Both the position numbers and the translations under genes were made by a program. The notes under the pieces were generated by a model. The model was not told where the DNA came from. It did no database searches and worked only from the letters and a program-made list of their open reading frames with translations. A stretch of 64,000 bases of DNA, from contig CM053140.1 of NCBI GenBank assembly GCA_028571685.1, forward strand, positions 151,637,701-151,701,700, given 5' to 3'. Each line of letters starts with the position of its first letter. Positions within the stretch are counted from its first letter, which is position 1. Shown in pieces: positions 10,425-22,735 of this stretch. This DNA is from Heterohyrax brucei (Eukaryota > Chordata > Mammalia > Hyracoidea > Procaviidae).

Positions 10425-12857
10425 AATAAGATCGAAAATCAATGAGGAGAGTTAAACTCCATGAAATAAAATAAAGAGAGAAGGAAAGAAAAACTCCTTT
10501 ACTTGCATAGTTATCTTTGGAAAAGTTCACAGAATTTAGCTGAATTTCTTTGCATCCAAAAACAATAAAAAATAAAACATTTTATTTAGTTTCAATTGCG
10601 TATCAAATGAAGCATACCTATTTAATGATGTAGTTTTTTTTTTTTTCCCAGCTCTTAAATCTGAGAACAATTTATTGATTTGTTCTTTCTATGCAGGACA
10701 TTAAGATACATACAAAGATAATCCATATAAGTTTTTATTTTGTTTACAAAAATGCATTGATAGGTTATGTGCATGGCAATTCTTAATTCTTATTTCTTCA
10801 GTAAGTATTAATTGTGTACTGCATTCATGATTTTCTGTAGGTGGTAATGGAAGTTTTGATCTGATGTATATTATCTAATAATGTAACTTTATGATGACTT
10901 AATACCAAGTTATAGCAGTTAATGGGTGTCTAAATAGTGACATTCAATTATTGCAGCTGAGTTTACTAGAATAGTACATGACAGACAATTCAATACTGAG
11001 GTACCAAAAGAGACTTGGTAAGTAGGTATGTTTCTTTACATGAGAGAAGAACCATGGTAAATACATAGAGGAAGATCTTTTTTTTTCTAATGTGTGGATT
11101 TATGAATACTAAAGAAGCTGACTTTTTTTTTTTTACTAATGGAAGATGGCACCATTTAAATACAGTGGAGAGTTATCATAGTACCTATAGAGTTTTAGAC
11201 AAGGGCTTATTTTTCCTTGATACATACTTAGGAGTATAATATTTTATTTGCCCATTCTAAATCTTCCATGTAATTTAATTTAGTGCACTGTGGTCTTTCA
11301 TCTCTTAGAACACATGTGGCTATACTAATTCTGTCCCTTTCTAAAAAAATTATTCATATTCAGTATCTGGTCCAGAAGTACAATTGGCAGAAAACCAAGA
11401 AACATGAGCAAATTTCAAAAGAAATTACAAGTTCTGAATTTCTGCCAATTATAACTATGTCAATTCTGAAAAACCTGAGTGTCCTAATCCTTTGGCAACT
11501 CCTATTCTGCCTCCCTCAGTAGAAGGTTTTAGAGTTTGAAGTGAGAGTTCAGGGAAAAGTTTATAAATAGCTGCAAAGAAAGAAGCCTTTGGAAAGTTGT
11601 AGACAGCCAGAGGAAAAATGTCTGTATTTTAGAAGTCAGACCCTGGCATCCAATTCTGTCCCATTTAGCCATAGTGGCTGCGGGTGTGACTTCAAAGACT
11701 TAAATCTATATCAGAGCAGAAGTTAGGGCTCCCTAGATACAAGAGCTATGGCAAATATAGTAAAATTAAATTGTATAAATGAAGCTAATGTTAACTTTTC
11801 TGGATAAAAACCAGAAAAGAAAACTTGCAAGAATGCTGAAGTGTACAGTTCAGCATGGACAGAAGTTTCTTATATTAAAAAAAAAAAAGGCCAAGGTAAA
11901 GTCAGAAGCAGAACATTAAGTTGGAAAGACTCTAAGAGACATTTTCAAGTTGAGGTTTGAATCTGAGATGGAAGAGACAAAGTGGAAGCAAAGGTATGAT
12001 ATTTGCAATCCTTTCTGCAAATTCACGTAGGCATATATAGAGTACCAGCAAGGGGTTCCCAGACATCCCTAACTACAATGTTCACCTGCCAGGTTGCTGT
12101 GTTTTAATTCCCCATCTCTGGATACATTTTGATTTTTATCACTTGATATTCCCTTTTCTTCTGGACAAGAAGTAAAACATAAGTCTGGTTAGTGATATTT
12201 AATGTCTAACACATTCAATCTTAGGTTATTGTTTAGCGGATAGTAACTATGGCAAATGGCGTTCAGCTGAAGGTGGGCCATTCTGATGCTTTTTTGAGTT
12301 GCAGGACTGAGGTTTCCCTACCTCACTTGGTTATTTTCTCTTTTGGCGCCTCATTCATCGATAGCAATAAAGTTTCTTTCCTATTCTAGATTGGTTTCAT
12401 TGAACTTATTGTATTGATAAACATAATTATTGTAATATTATTTAAACCAGAAAATAGAGTTTATTGTTACAGATTCTCTGTGCTCACTAGGGGAAGTATT
12501 TTTGGGAGAATGCCAATCCTAGAAGCTACTCAAGGCCTGTCATGAATTTTTATGGTTACATAGTGAAAAGTATGACTGAGCACTTTCTCTGTGTTACAAG
12601 TAGCTACTCCTCTAAGGCACAGTAAAATTATGGAAATATTTGCATGGGAATTCAATGAAAGTTAATATGATTAGCATGATAAATGATATTCTTCAAATGG
12701 CAAGATTGCTGAAAATAAACAATTTGTCTCATCATCATTAAATACTTGTTTATGGAGGAAACATACCATATGCTACAGTTCTAATTGTATTCATCTTGCT
12801 TAAATTGATATCACTATTTTAAAAAATAATCATGCCAAAATATGGAAACTCATAATT
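10425..12857. other. AT-rich single-copy-like DNA
   Basis: No recognised repeat or gene. Near 12350-12400 the string 'atagcaataaagtttctttc' resembles the polyadenylation region of an old LTR, but no LTR boundaries or primer-binding site are visible. Open frames here show no family motifs. Confidence 0.5.
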
Positions 12858-12867
12858 ATAATTATTT

Positions 12868-15800
12868 ATTTATTTATAACACTTTGAAGTGAAAACTTAA
12901 AATTTGAGACAGTTATATAAAAGCATGCACACTGTTATGTGACGTTAGCTGCTCTCCTCACTTTACAACAGCCCACTGCTTCCATCCACCCTGAATTTTC
13001 CACGTCAGTCCAGCCAGCTCCCATCTCCTTCTCATCTCACCTCCAAACAAGAGCTGCCCAGTAAATCTCCTGTATCTATTTACACCGAGAAGCACACTCT
13101 TCTGCAGACCAATTTTATGTTTTATGGACCAACTCAATCTTTGCCTGAAGAAGTAGCTTCTTCAGTGGCTTCACTTCTGGGCTAATAGAGAGTTTTGGGG
13201 ACATGTCTTCCAGGACCCTTAAGTCTCTAGACCATAAAGTGCGGCCTTTTTACTAGGGTTGAAGTTCGGCACCCTGAATTTATCCTACTACAAAGAGGAC
13301 TTCTTGTTGAGTTCCCTGTAGGGGAATTGCTAAAAATAGCCAGGCACCATCAAGTTCTTTCAGTCTCATGCTGATTTAGTCTGTGATTTTTGTAACTCTT
13401 CATGTTTCTTGGGCTCCTGTTTTCCTTATGTCTTTGAAATTTTTTATTCTCTTTTGCTCTAGGTGGGTAGAGACTAACTGTAGCTTCTTAGATGGCCACT
13501 TTTTAACTTTTAAGACCGTACATGCCACTCACTAGAGTGGGACGCAGACTAGCTTCTTAATAAACTTTGTTATGCCAACTGACTTAGATGTCCCCTGAAA
13601 CCATGGCACTTTGACCCCTACCCCTGCTTCTCAGTCCCTTGAAGTGTTTGGTTGCATTTAGAAAACTTCTTTATTTTCACTTTAGGCTAGTTGTGTTGAC
13701 TTCTCCTCTGCTGTGTGTTGTTTCTCCCTTCAACTACAACAATTTTTGTCTAGTATTAAAGAAGTAAATACTCGACTTCTTTCCTCCCTATGCTCAGACC
13801 CATCAAACACTGTTTTCTTCTGTATTTAAACCTTTTCTTGGTCTTTGAAATAGTGGTCTCATAACATATTTGTCTTTTTTGTAGCTCACTAATTTCACTC
13901 AGCACAATGCCTTCCATATTCCTCTGTGTTGTGAGATGTTTCATAAATTCATCATTGCTCTTTATTGTTATGTGATATTTCATAGTGTGAATATACCACA
14001 GTTTGTTTATCCATTCATCTGTTGATGGGCACCCAGGTTGATTCCACCTTTTTGCAGTTGTGGATAATGCTGCAATAAACATTGGTGTGCATGTATCTGT
14101 TCTTAATGATAGTGTTATTTCTCTAGGAAATATTCCAGCACTAGGATTGCTGGATCATGTGACATTTCTATTTCTAGCTTTTTAAGAAAGTGTAAAATTG
14201 ATTTCCAGAGTGGTTGTACCATTTTACATTCCCATCAGCAGTTTATAAGTGTTCCAGACTTGCCACAGCATCTCTAACCTTACTTACTTTGTATTTCTCG
14301 GGTTAATGCCATTCTTGTTGGTGTGAGATGATATCTGATTGTAGTTTTGATTTTCATTTCTCTAATAGCTACTGACTGTAAGCATTTCCTCATGTATCTG
14401 TTAGCTGTCTGGAGGTATTCTTTGATGAAGTGCCTTTGCCATGGCCAATTCTTTTTCCCCAGTCTGTAGGTTGTGTTTTTACTCTTTTTTGTGAAGTCTT
14501 TGGATGAGCGTAAGTGTTTGATTTTTAGGAGTTCCCAGTTGTCTATTGTCTCTTCTGGTGTTTCTGCACTGTTGGTAATGTTTTGTATTCAGTCTATGCC
14601 ATGTATTAAAGCTTCTAGCCTTTTCCCTATTTTTTTTCTTCCATGATCTTTCTAGTTTTAGATTTTATATTTGTGTCTGAAATCCATTTTGAGTTAGTTT
14701 TGTTGTAATGTTGTCACCTTTACATAGTGACATCTCTGTTTTCCTATTTTCAGTGTTTTAGTTTTGACTTTTCTTTTTTTAATTTCCCTATCTGAGTTGA
14801 TATCTGGTTGTTGTCTCCCATGTTCTATCCTTAGGTTATTATCTGATGTTACTAACTTTGTAACCCTTTGATATTTCTTATAATTTAGTGTTTTGTTTAT
14901 TTTTTACAAATTTTTACCAACATATTTGAGAGACAGTTTTGCTGAATATGTAATCCTCGGCTTTTTTTTTGGTTGTTGTTATTTCCTTGAAGGCTTTCTA
15001 TGTCATCACGTTGCTTCTTGCCTGAGTAGTCTGAGCTCAGTCTGCTTGACTTTTGTTTGTGGATTATTTTTAGTTTATCTCTAGTTGCGTTTAAAATTCC
15101 TTCCTTTTGTTTTAGAAAATTGATTATCATTTTTCTTGTTGTCTCTTTTGCGTAGAGTTTGATGGGTGTCTTAGATAGATAGCTCCACATATTTCATGAA
15201 ATCAAGGAAGTTAACGTGTACAACTCTTCCATAATTTGCTCTGTATTTTCTATTATCCACTACTCCCACTACCTTCACCCCCAGTTTTGTTACTCCATTC
15301 ACTTGTAAGTTATTCTGTGTGATAGATGCCCACATAATTGTATTTCTTCATTTAAAAAAAAAAATTCTATCTGATTTTTCCTAAAAAATGTTGGTGTCAA
15401 ATGTTTTAACTTTATCTCACTAATTCTGTTACCCATTTCCTCAATTCTTTTCCCTTGACTTTCTATAGAGTTGTCTCAAAATGTAATTTTAGTATTTATT
15501 TTCTGAATGTGTGTATGCTTTTTCTCTATGCTTTGTGGGATTGTATTCTGCTATATATCATCTGTTCTTCTTCCTGATCTCTTTAAGAATTCGAAATATT
15601 AATATTTTGTATTCTACCTCCAATAATTCCAAAAAGTTCTTTTCATCGGGAAAACTTCTTGATTCTTTGTTCTTTGACATTGTGTTCTGTTTCTTCAAAT
15701 GATTTGATATTGACTGCTGTCTCTAAACTGTAAGTTTTTGCATTAATTTATTTTATGTTTGCCTACTGTAGCTTAGCTTCTTGTTTTATTTTGATATGCC

Positions 15801-16804
15801 AAAATAGGCTGGTTGCATGAATTAATTTATTTTTAGTGACTTTCAGAGTTACAAAGAGTTGGCACTCTATGGCAGTGGGTTCTCTTTTCTTTTGGTTTGA
15901 GGCTCTCATATTCTATCATAAGATGGCTACAGCTGACACTGGGCAGGTGAGTCCAGGTGTCTACTTTTCTTGTAGTACACATTTCAAAGTAGCCAAGTAT
16001 TCAGTCACCAAGTGTGTGGTGCAGGCTCTTCCCTACAGTGCTAGATGGGTAGGCATGATTGGTATATGCACAGGCGTCTTGCTGCATGTGCTGAGAAAGT
16101 CAGGGATCTGACAGCTACCTGTGAATGTGCAGAAGTTGTGTCCCCTTATGCCTGATCTTAGGCAAATGAACTGTTTTTGTCCTGAGTTTCTGGCTTAGGG
16201 GAGTTAATAGATTATTTTATTTATTTACTATTTCCCCTTTTTTGTTAAATTATTCCCTCTCCAAATCTAGGTGAATGACTAAGGGTATGCCAAAAGTATC
16301 ATACTTCTGGTCCAGGTAGTGCAGTCAGACTCTGGAGCTGAGTGCAGTGCAGAGAAGGTAGAGGGAAATACTGGAAATAGAGAAAAGTTTATCTTGAGGC
16401 AAATATTTAGATCCTCATGAAGCCAATTAGACACAATCTACTAAGTTTGGGCAATCAAATACCACCTCTTACTGATTCTGGAAGTGTGGTTAGACTCTCC
16501 ACTGCTGGGTCTCTCTTTCTGAGGAAGATGCCCTCTGAAAGCCACTGCTCTGCTCACAAAGCTTACTGCCACCAATCTGCCTGTGAAACAACCACTCCTA
16601 TGAGGTCAGGACTGACCAGTCCTGGGTACTTCTGCATGTATTTTCCCTTCCTGATACTCATATTTCTCAACTTCATTTTGATGTTCGTGGCTGAATGTCA
16701 TGTACAATCTGTTTATTTGTTTTGGGGGCTCTTTGTTGTTAGAGGGATCACAGGAAATCTCCAACTATTCAGCTATCTTAGCCCTGCCTCAGCATCAATC
16801 AAGA
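12868..16804 (-). mobile_element. L1 LINE with both ends but an internal ORF2 deletion
   Basis: From the right, the 5' end lies near 16795 ('gctatcttagccctgcctca', the antisense of an L1 5' start). 5'-UTR and ORF1-type sequence follows at about 14720-16790. At about 14700 it jumps straight into distal ORF2 (13760-14700), then the 3' UTR (12890-13760). Compared with the complete copy at 43127-52192, the stretch equivalent to about 45.71-49.60 kb is absent. Direct repeats 'ataattattt' at 12858-12867 and 16805-16814 may be the target-site duplication, though they are low complexity. Confidence 0.8.
13756..14082 (-). pseudogene. L1 ORF2 C-terminal fragment
   Basis: A 108-residue open stretch contains 'WNQPGCPSTDEWINKLWYIH', 'MKYHITIKSNDEFMKH' and 'EGIVLSEISELQK'. 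These correspond to the last part of L1 ORF2 ('...NQPRCPSTDEWIKKMWYIYTMEYYSAIK...' type). It continues past the usual stop into 3'-UTR sequence. It is a relic of the internally deleted L1. Confidence 0.92.
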
Positions 16805-16814
16805 ATAATTATTT

Positions 16815-18127
16815 TAAAATACCTTACATAAGGCTAAAATGTCAGCCTTTACATTTTTAATTATTTAGAACTTTCTGTTAAGATTTAGAATTTTTATTAT
16901 TATAGTTTTAACTCAAAGGATAACAATTTGTGGAGCTATGATTGAATTAACAGGTAAGTCAGAATAAACTCAAATCTTTTTTTTGTTTGGTTTGGATTTT
17001 TTATCTCTTCTTTCATCAGTATATAAGTGCTTTTATTACTTGTCCATTACTTTTATTTACTATTTTCTGTAGATCACCTATACTTAGAGAACTAAGGGAA
17101 ACATTATAATCTCATAAAAACACAAGAAGCCTCTCCTACTTAGGCATTTCTACTGTTTTAAAATAAACAGAAATACTAACATTATCATAGTAGCTAAAGA
17201 TTTTAAGGCAGTTGTGATTATATAGATTACAGATTTCAATTGACAATGCTTCATTTTATTAATTAATACTGAAAAAAGTATAGACAAAAATGATACAATT
17301 ATTGTATTGGTAGTGTTTGTGCATTCACGACTACATTAACAAGATCTGCTAACCCTCATTTACTCTATTGTGCTGATAAATAACAGGAAATTAGTTCCAT
17401 CCTCACAGAACATCAATAAAATAGAGGCCTATGGCAATTGTGGCACAAATAATTATATGAGCTCTGCCTGTTCTGTTTTACTAGTAACAATTATGTAATT
17501 GATAAATTCTTGCATATTTAACTTATTGGAGTACTTTTAATGTTAAGTGACCTTTGGCATTGATTTCCAATTCCTCTGGAACTTGCTTTAAAAATAACTG
17601 AAAGGATTAATTAGTTTGCATAGCTTTTACCAAGCAGGATGTTCCTGGTTACATAGATCTTTTCAAGATGACTAAAACACATTATGGTCCTATATAGAGA
17701 TAATGAAGCAAACAAAATAAAAGATTGCCTTAAAGAAACAACACTTTCTCATTTTGATGAGTACCTTAGACCATAAGAACAAGAAGCATACAGTTATAAT
17801 AATATTCTAGACACTTACTCCTATTTCATTGATGTCCACAGAGAATGCAGTTTGGTAAAATTTGAGTCATGATTATAAGTTGCAAGTATATTTTATTATT
17901 ATTTAAAATTTTTCACATATTATTGCATTCTTCATGCTCAGAACTATTGATATACATAGATAATAGATGACACTGTGACACATGAGTCAGATTAATTACT
18001 TGTACTACTAGAAACACAAAGAAAAGACATTTTAGTAGGCATTCAGAATAGCAGGGTCATGTGGAATTAATACTTATAATATTTTAAAATGGTGAAATTA
18101 TTCTTCCATTTTATTTTTCCCATTTTG
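16815..18127. other. AT-rich DNA, nothing recognised
   Basis: No repeat family, RNA gene or coding signature seen on either strand. Confidence 0.5.
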
Positions 18128-18335
18128 TTATACTTTAGATGAAGGTATGAAGTACATACTGTTGTCTCATTAAGCAGTTAGTACACATATTGTTTTATGA
18201 CATTGGTTAATAAATGCATAACAAGTCGATACTCTCCATTTTCAAACTTAGTTCTATATTATCAGCTTTTCTAGTCCCTCTGTCTCGTCCTTGCCTGTGG
18301 GCTGGTGTGCATTTTAGTCTCATTTTGTTTTATGG
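18128..18335 (-). mobile_element. L1 3'-UTR fragment
   Basis: Antisense L1 3'-UTR start: 'ctcattaagcagttagtaca', 'attgttttatgacattggtt' and 'ttgcctgtgggctggtgtgc'. This is the same type as 27728-27960 and 54023-54240. Only about 200 bp is present, a very short 5'-truncated insertion. Confidence 0.85.
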
Positions 18336-18399
18336 GAGTGGCAGGGATATTGAAAGAGAGATTAGCAAAGAGTTCAGTTTTATTAACGTAAGAGTATAG

Positions 18400-18595
18400 A
18401 GAAATCAGTTCCTGCAGAAGGACTTCAGACTTGGTGAAGTAGAGGGTGAGAGAAAAGGAGTAAGATCCTTAAGCGGGTGGACTGACAAATTGCACCAATG
18501 GGCTCAGATATAGCAACAATTTTGAGGCTATTACAGGACTAGACAGTGTTTCCTTCTGCTGTACATTGGGTCTCTATAAGTTGTACCTAACACTA
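18400..18595 (+). mobile_element. RTE/BovB-like LINE, 3' fragment
   Basis: 'atcagttcctgcagaaggac', 'agggtgagagaaaaggagta', 'ccaatgggctcagatatagc' and 'ctagacagtgtttccttctg' follow the order of the RTE 3' coding end. Equivalent blocks lie at 30745-30900 and 19905-20035. It degrades before the tail. Confidence 0.75.
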
Positions 18596-19106
18596 TCTGT
18601 ACCTAACACTACAGATAACTACAAGAATAAATTGACTCTGTGTAAACAAGACTTATTTGTTTAACATAAATGTATACATATCATACATATATTTTAAATA
18701 AATAAAGTTCTGATTAACCAACTTTCCTGATTAACCAAAACCGTAGTCACTTTGTAAAGTGTTTTAAAAACATAATAGTCATTGAAAAATAGGTGCTTAT
18801 GAGTATATGGTTATTCCTTGTTCTTCTAAGCCTATGTATATTTGATCCAGTAATTTTACTCCTAAGCTTATCTAGTTGTGTCTTTTTTAAATTATGTGTG
18901 TCAATTGATCTTTTAATTATGCATTTAATTTAAAATTATTTTAAAAAGATTAAAGTGAAAAATATGAATATAATTACAATGAATTATTTCTGAAAATACA
19001 ATAAACAGATTTCAAAAGTTCTAATCAATTTAAGTTTAGTGAAATACAGTAAAGAGGCAAACATACAAATTAGAATTCTATATTCAATTTTTTTTCACAT
19101 TTTAAA

Positions 19107-19191
19107 GTGGGCATGTAAATTTACATGGGAATGTACATTTTCACTCAGGCATAATAAAAAAATTAAAATAAAAAATAAAATAAAATAAAAT
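19107..19191 (+). mobile_element. L1 3' tail insertion, about 85 bp
   Basis: 'gtgggcatgtaaatttacat' and 'tgtacattttcactcaggca' plus 'taataaaa...' match the last 60 bp of the element at 10101-10413. An A-rich (TAAAA)n tail follows. It is another extreme 5' truncation. 'cattttaaa' flanks it at 19098-19106 and 19200-19208, although eight bases after the A-rich tail remain unexplained. Confidence 0.75.
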
Positions 19192-19560
19192 TGTTGATCC
19201 ATTTTAAATAATACAACATTACCAAGCCAAGTGCTGAATACAGCATTACACATAAAATATTACATTAAAAATTCTGTGCAAAAATAGGTAAAATATAACC
19301 ATAATCAATGGAATAACGTTCATAGAAAAGGTCAAACTTAAACATCGAAACTGGTAATGGATGTCTTTTTTATTATTTTTTTTAATTATTTTTCCTGATT
19401 TATCAAACAATGACTAACCTTGATAACATTACACAGTTGGACTATGTCTATACGCATATACATGTACATACACACAGACACATATCTGTATTTTACACAC
19501 AGATATACATCTGTGTTTTATATAAAATAGCCCAATTTACCTCAAACTGGCCACATTTAG

Positions 19561-19716
19561 GAAACCCTGTTGGTGTAGTGGTTAAGAGCTACTTCTACTA
19601 ACCAAAAGATAAGCAAATAAAATTCACCAGATGCTCCTTGGAAATCCTCTGGGGCAGTTTCCTGTAGTGTTGCTATGAGTCAGAATTGACTTGATTGTAG
19701 TGAGTTTGGGTTTTGT
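19561..19716 (+). mobile_element. AfroSINE, full length
   Basis: The head 'gaaaccctgttggtgtagtg', 'ctaaccaaaagataagca', the body 'atgctccttggaaatcctct' and the tail 'gagtttgggttttg' are present in order. A short A/T-rich expansion disrupts box B. It directly precedes an RTE 3' fragment. Confidence 0.9.
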
Positions 19717-19737
19717 TCTGAGCCAACACAATATTCA

Positions 19738-20048
19738 AATTGTGTTGTTGGTGAAAAATATTGACTATGCCATGGATTGCCAGAAGAATGAACAGGCCAT
19801 TCTTTGAGAAAAACAGTCATAATGCTTCTTGGAAGGAGGGTAGTGAAACTTCCTCCTGTTTACATGGAACACATCATCAGGAAAGACCAAATGGTAGAAG
19901 AAGCAACATGTTTGATAAAGTAGAAGGTCAGTGAAAAAGAGGGAAACATTCAGTGAAAAGGATGAAGACAACAGCTGCAACAAAGAACTCGAATATGCCA
20001 CGTGATTGTGAGCCTGGGGCAGGACCCAGCCACATTTTACTAACAACA
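19738..20048 (+). mobile_element. RTE/BovB-like LINE, 3' fragment
   Basis: 'gactatgccatggattgcca' and 'gaatgaacaggccattcttt' match the RTE 3' coding end ('accatggactgccaaaagaa' at 61421 and 'accatgaactgcc' at 30620). 'caacagctgcaacaaagaac' and 'ctggggcaggacccagccac' follow. It ends in an 'actaacaacaagaa' tail. Several internal indels leave no open frame. Confidence 0.78.
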
Positions 20049-20054
20049 AGAAGC

Positions 20055-20113
20055 CAGCCAGCCAAGTGCCTTCGAGTCGGATCTGACTCATGGCGACCCT
20101 AGCGGCCAGGGTC
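20055..20113 (-). mobile_element. Ultra-short AfroSINE 3'-end insertion, about 59 bp
   Basis: In antisense it reads '(gcca)n', 'gccaagtgccttcgagtcgg', 'atctgactcatggcgaccct' and 'agcggccagggt', which is only the 3' end of the SINE with a TGGC-repeat tail. The flanks 'agaagc' at 20049-20054 and 20114-20119 are a possible 6-bp duplication, weaker than at the sister loci. It sits in the A/C-rich tail of the preceding RTE fragment. Confidence 0.65.
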
Positions 20114-20119
20114 AGAAGC

Positions 20120-20726
20120 AACATATAAATACTACAATATTTGTCAACTAAATGTAAAAGATAATTTTAGCAAAATTGTGGAAGAACTATGGTGCAAAAA
20201 TCTGTGAAAATAGCCAAATCTTCAGAATCTTTGAAAGTTTATTTTAATATGAAATTTCGTGAACAAAAATAAATCAGTCTTCTATGTTCCCAATTATAAT
20301 GAAGGAAAAGCAGTATAATGCAGTGGGAAAAAAATGGAGTAGGAAAAAGAGACGTAGGCTATAGTTTCGTCTTGTTGCCTACAATGATGATCTTGAGTCA
20401 GTTTTTTAATATGTCAAAGAAAGACAAGCAGTTTTAATTTTTAATAAAATTTATAATTATTATTTAAAAATATAAATTAAATTTTGAATTTTCTTCCTAG
20501 AAAATATGTATAAATAGGACCAAAAATAGAAAACTTCTTGAAAAAAAACAGAATTTTCATCACCCTTGCTTTACTTTAAAAGCTTCACAACAACATGATA
20601 GTCAAAAACACATCTATAATGTATTACAATTATGTGAAAGTAAAACCAGGGATTACTCAATCAATAGTTTCTCCTTAGAAGCAGTAATCAAATGCTAACT
20701 CCTAGTTTTCCCATCTTTAAACTTGA
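20120..20726. other. AT-rich DNA, nothing recognised
   Basis: No repeat family, coding signature or RNA gene seen. Confidence 0.5.
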
Positions 20727-20930
20727 TGCTATAACCAGCTGCTGTCAAGTCAGTTCCCACTAATCAGGACCCTTGTTTCAGCATAGACTGTGCTCACTCT
20801 GGAGGGTTTGTGTTAGCTTTGACCTTTCACAGGTAGATCACCAGTTAGAACTGAGACACCTCTGCATGGATTGAGACCACCAACCTTTTGTCTAGTAGCT
20901 GAGAACTTCACCCAGGACTTCTCCATACTG
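20727..20930 (-). mobile_element. AfroSINE, longer subfamily
   Basis: Antisense order: 'ccagctgctgtcaagtcagt', 'ctggagggtttgtgttagct', 'gacctttcacaggtagatca', 'gaccaccaaccttttgtcta', and a tRNA-like head. The middle 'gacctttcacaggtagatca' segment separates this longer SINE type from the common 160-bp form. Compare the sense copy at 42246-42430. Confidence 0.78.
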
Positions 20931-21047
20931 CTATTTTTGTTACTTCCTGTCAAGTCAGTTGCTGTAGACTCCCATGTATCTCACTTTTGTTAGCTATACT
21001 TCCTTTTTCATTTTCATTCATTATAATTAATCTATAGATTGCTATCA

Positions 21048-21205
21048 CCTGGTGGTGTAGTGGTGAAGTGCTACAGCTGCTCACTACAAGGTCAGCAGTT
21101 CAAATCCACCAGGAGCTCTGTGGAAACCCTATAGGGCAGTTCTACTCTGTCCTATAGAGTAGCTATGAGTTAGAATCAAGTCTACAGCAGTGAGTTGTGG
21201 TTTTA
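21048..21205 (+). mobile_element. AfroSINE, full length
   Basis: The head 'cctggtggtgtagtggtgaa' is followed by a box B-like 'ggtcagcagttcaaatcc', 'accaggagctctgtggaaac', 'agggcagttctactctgtcc' and the tail 'gtgagttgtggtttt'. One of the better preserved copies in the window. Confidence 0.93.
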
Positions 21206-21554
21206 TTATAATTGAAGATGATTTATGTAACATCTATTCTAACTTGTTAATCTTATAATTTAGGAAATTGAGGCTTTGTTTCAAAGACATTTCATCTGCA
21301 AAAGATTCCAAAGGTCTACTTAGGCTAGTGTTCTTTCTACTTTCATGTTAAGGTACTCACTGGTTGCTTAGAGTTCTGTTGGTAAATATGTGGTATGGGT
21401 CAAAAAGATGTCTTGGATTGAATCTCTCTCCTCAGTTAGGTAACAATATTACTGGGGAGGACAATACTTACCTGTCGATTCATCAGAGGTAAATAACAAT
21501 GGTATCTTAATAACTTTAAACTTATATTTTTATAAAGTACAGTATAGATTAGTA

Positions 21555-21790
21555 TTGGAAAACTGAGGTCCACAGGCCAAATCAGGTTCACCAGTGATTT
21601 TTGTAAAAAAGTGCCTTCAGCAAACAGTTGCATTTGTTCATTTACATATTGTCTGTGACTGCTTTCATGCTACAACAGCAGAAATGAGTTGTGATAGAGA
21701 CAGCATAGGCAACATACATTTACATATTTCTATTTGAACTTTTACCAAAAAACTTTGGCTATTAGAATGGAAAAATGCAGTGATATGTTA
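21555..21790. mobile_element. Ancient eutherian DNA-transposon-like repeat (hAT type suspected)
   Basis: 'acatattgtctgtgactgct', 'ttcatgctacaacagcagaa', 'gagttgtgatagagacagca' and 'ccaaaaaactttggct' follow the order of a common mammalian repeat that I recall with 'tattgtctatggctgctttc' and 'gctacaacggcagagttgag'. I do not name the subfamily. It is strongly diverged, as expected of a pre-afrotherian insertion. Confidence 0.6.
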
Positions 21791-22321
21791 AATTTACATT
21801 GAAATTTGTCTTATCTTTACAGCGAAGATGCAGTAAGTATAACTTCTGTTAATTCCACAATTTGAACTACATGTATATTATTGTAAACCAATCAAAAAAT
21901 CAGGTCAATGTTTTAATTGTAACTTTTGTGTATATTTTATGTATGTTTTATGAGTGAGCATTTTGCTAGTTGTTTGAACTATGGGTTAATGGGACAAAAT
22001 TCCAACCCTTAATAACTAGTACTCTACTGGAGATGATAAACACATAAAGTGATATTAATTCATGTAATACTTTAAAAAAATCAGGTGTTGCACAGAATGT
22101 TGTAGCAGAACCTTGCATAAACTGTGGGAAAGTGTGGCCAGTGACTAAAAAGGTTTTCAAAAGGTCATCTCATTTTGTGATGTATCTTATTCTCATATAA
22201 ATTAAAATGTGAAAAATCATCTGTGTTAAAATTTGGAAAAATGAGATTTTTTTTAAGAAAAGAGATGCAAATTTACTCTTATAATGCATATGCTATTATT
22301 ATATAGAAATAAAATACATAC

Positions 22322-22475
22322 TGCCTAACTACTATCCAGTCAATTCCAACTCAAAGCGACCTTTTGGACAGAATAGAACTTGCCCATAGAGTTTTGAAGA
22401 AGTGCCCATGGATTTGAACTGCTGACCTTTTGGTTAGCAGCTGTAGCACTTCACCACTAGCCACCAGGTTTTCCC
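22322..22475 (-). mobile_element. AfroSINE
   Basis: Antisense copy: 'ccagtcaattccaactcaaa', 'gacagaatagaacttgccca', 'gatttgaactgctgaccttt', 'tggttagcagctgtagcact' and 'ccaccaggttttccc'. Both ends are recognisable. Confidence 0.92.
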
Positions 22476-22564
22476 AAATATCTACAACATTAGTAAATTT
22501 ACAGTTAGCAGCTAAACTTGCAGCATTTTCTGTTAAATTATTTTGGTCTTCTGTATGCTATTAG

Positions 22565-22735
22565 GAAACCCTGGTCGCTTAATGATGAAGTACTGCAACA
22601 GCTAACTGAAATGTCAGCAGTTCAAATCCTCAAGGGCTCCTTGGAAACTCCATGGGGCAGTTCTACTCTGTCCTAAATAGGATCTTTATGAGTCAGAATT
22701 CACTCAGTGGCAATGGATTTGTTTTTCTGGTTTTA
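22565..22735 (+). mobile_element. AfroSINE with target-site duplication
   Basis: Sense copy from 'gaaaccctggtcgcttaatg' to 'tttgtttttctggtttt'. It is flanked by 'tatgctattag' (22554-22564) and 'tatactattag' (22736-22746), an 11-bp duplication with one mismatch. It lies only 80 bp from an antisense copy, giving an inverted SINE pair. Confidence 0.93.

Noticed and set aside
10243-10455. Open frame of 70 residues, with a near-identical one at 47072-47305
   Set aside because: The similarity of the two is explained by both lying in the same L1 3' UTR. It is not a duplicated gene.
12340-12400. LTR-like polyadenylation region
   Set aside because: No second LTR, no TG...CA boundaries and no retroviral sequence nearby.
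16417-16860. 147-residue open frame, the longest in the window
   Set aside because: It overlaps the antisense 5' region of the L1 at 12868-16804, shows no protein motif and runs past the L1 5' boundary into flanking DNA.
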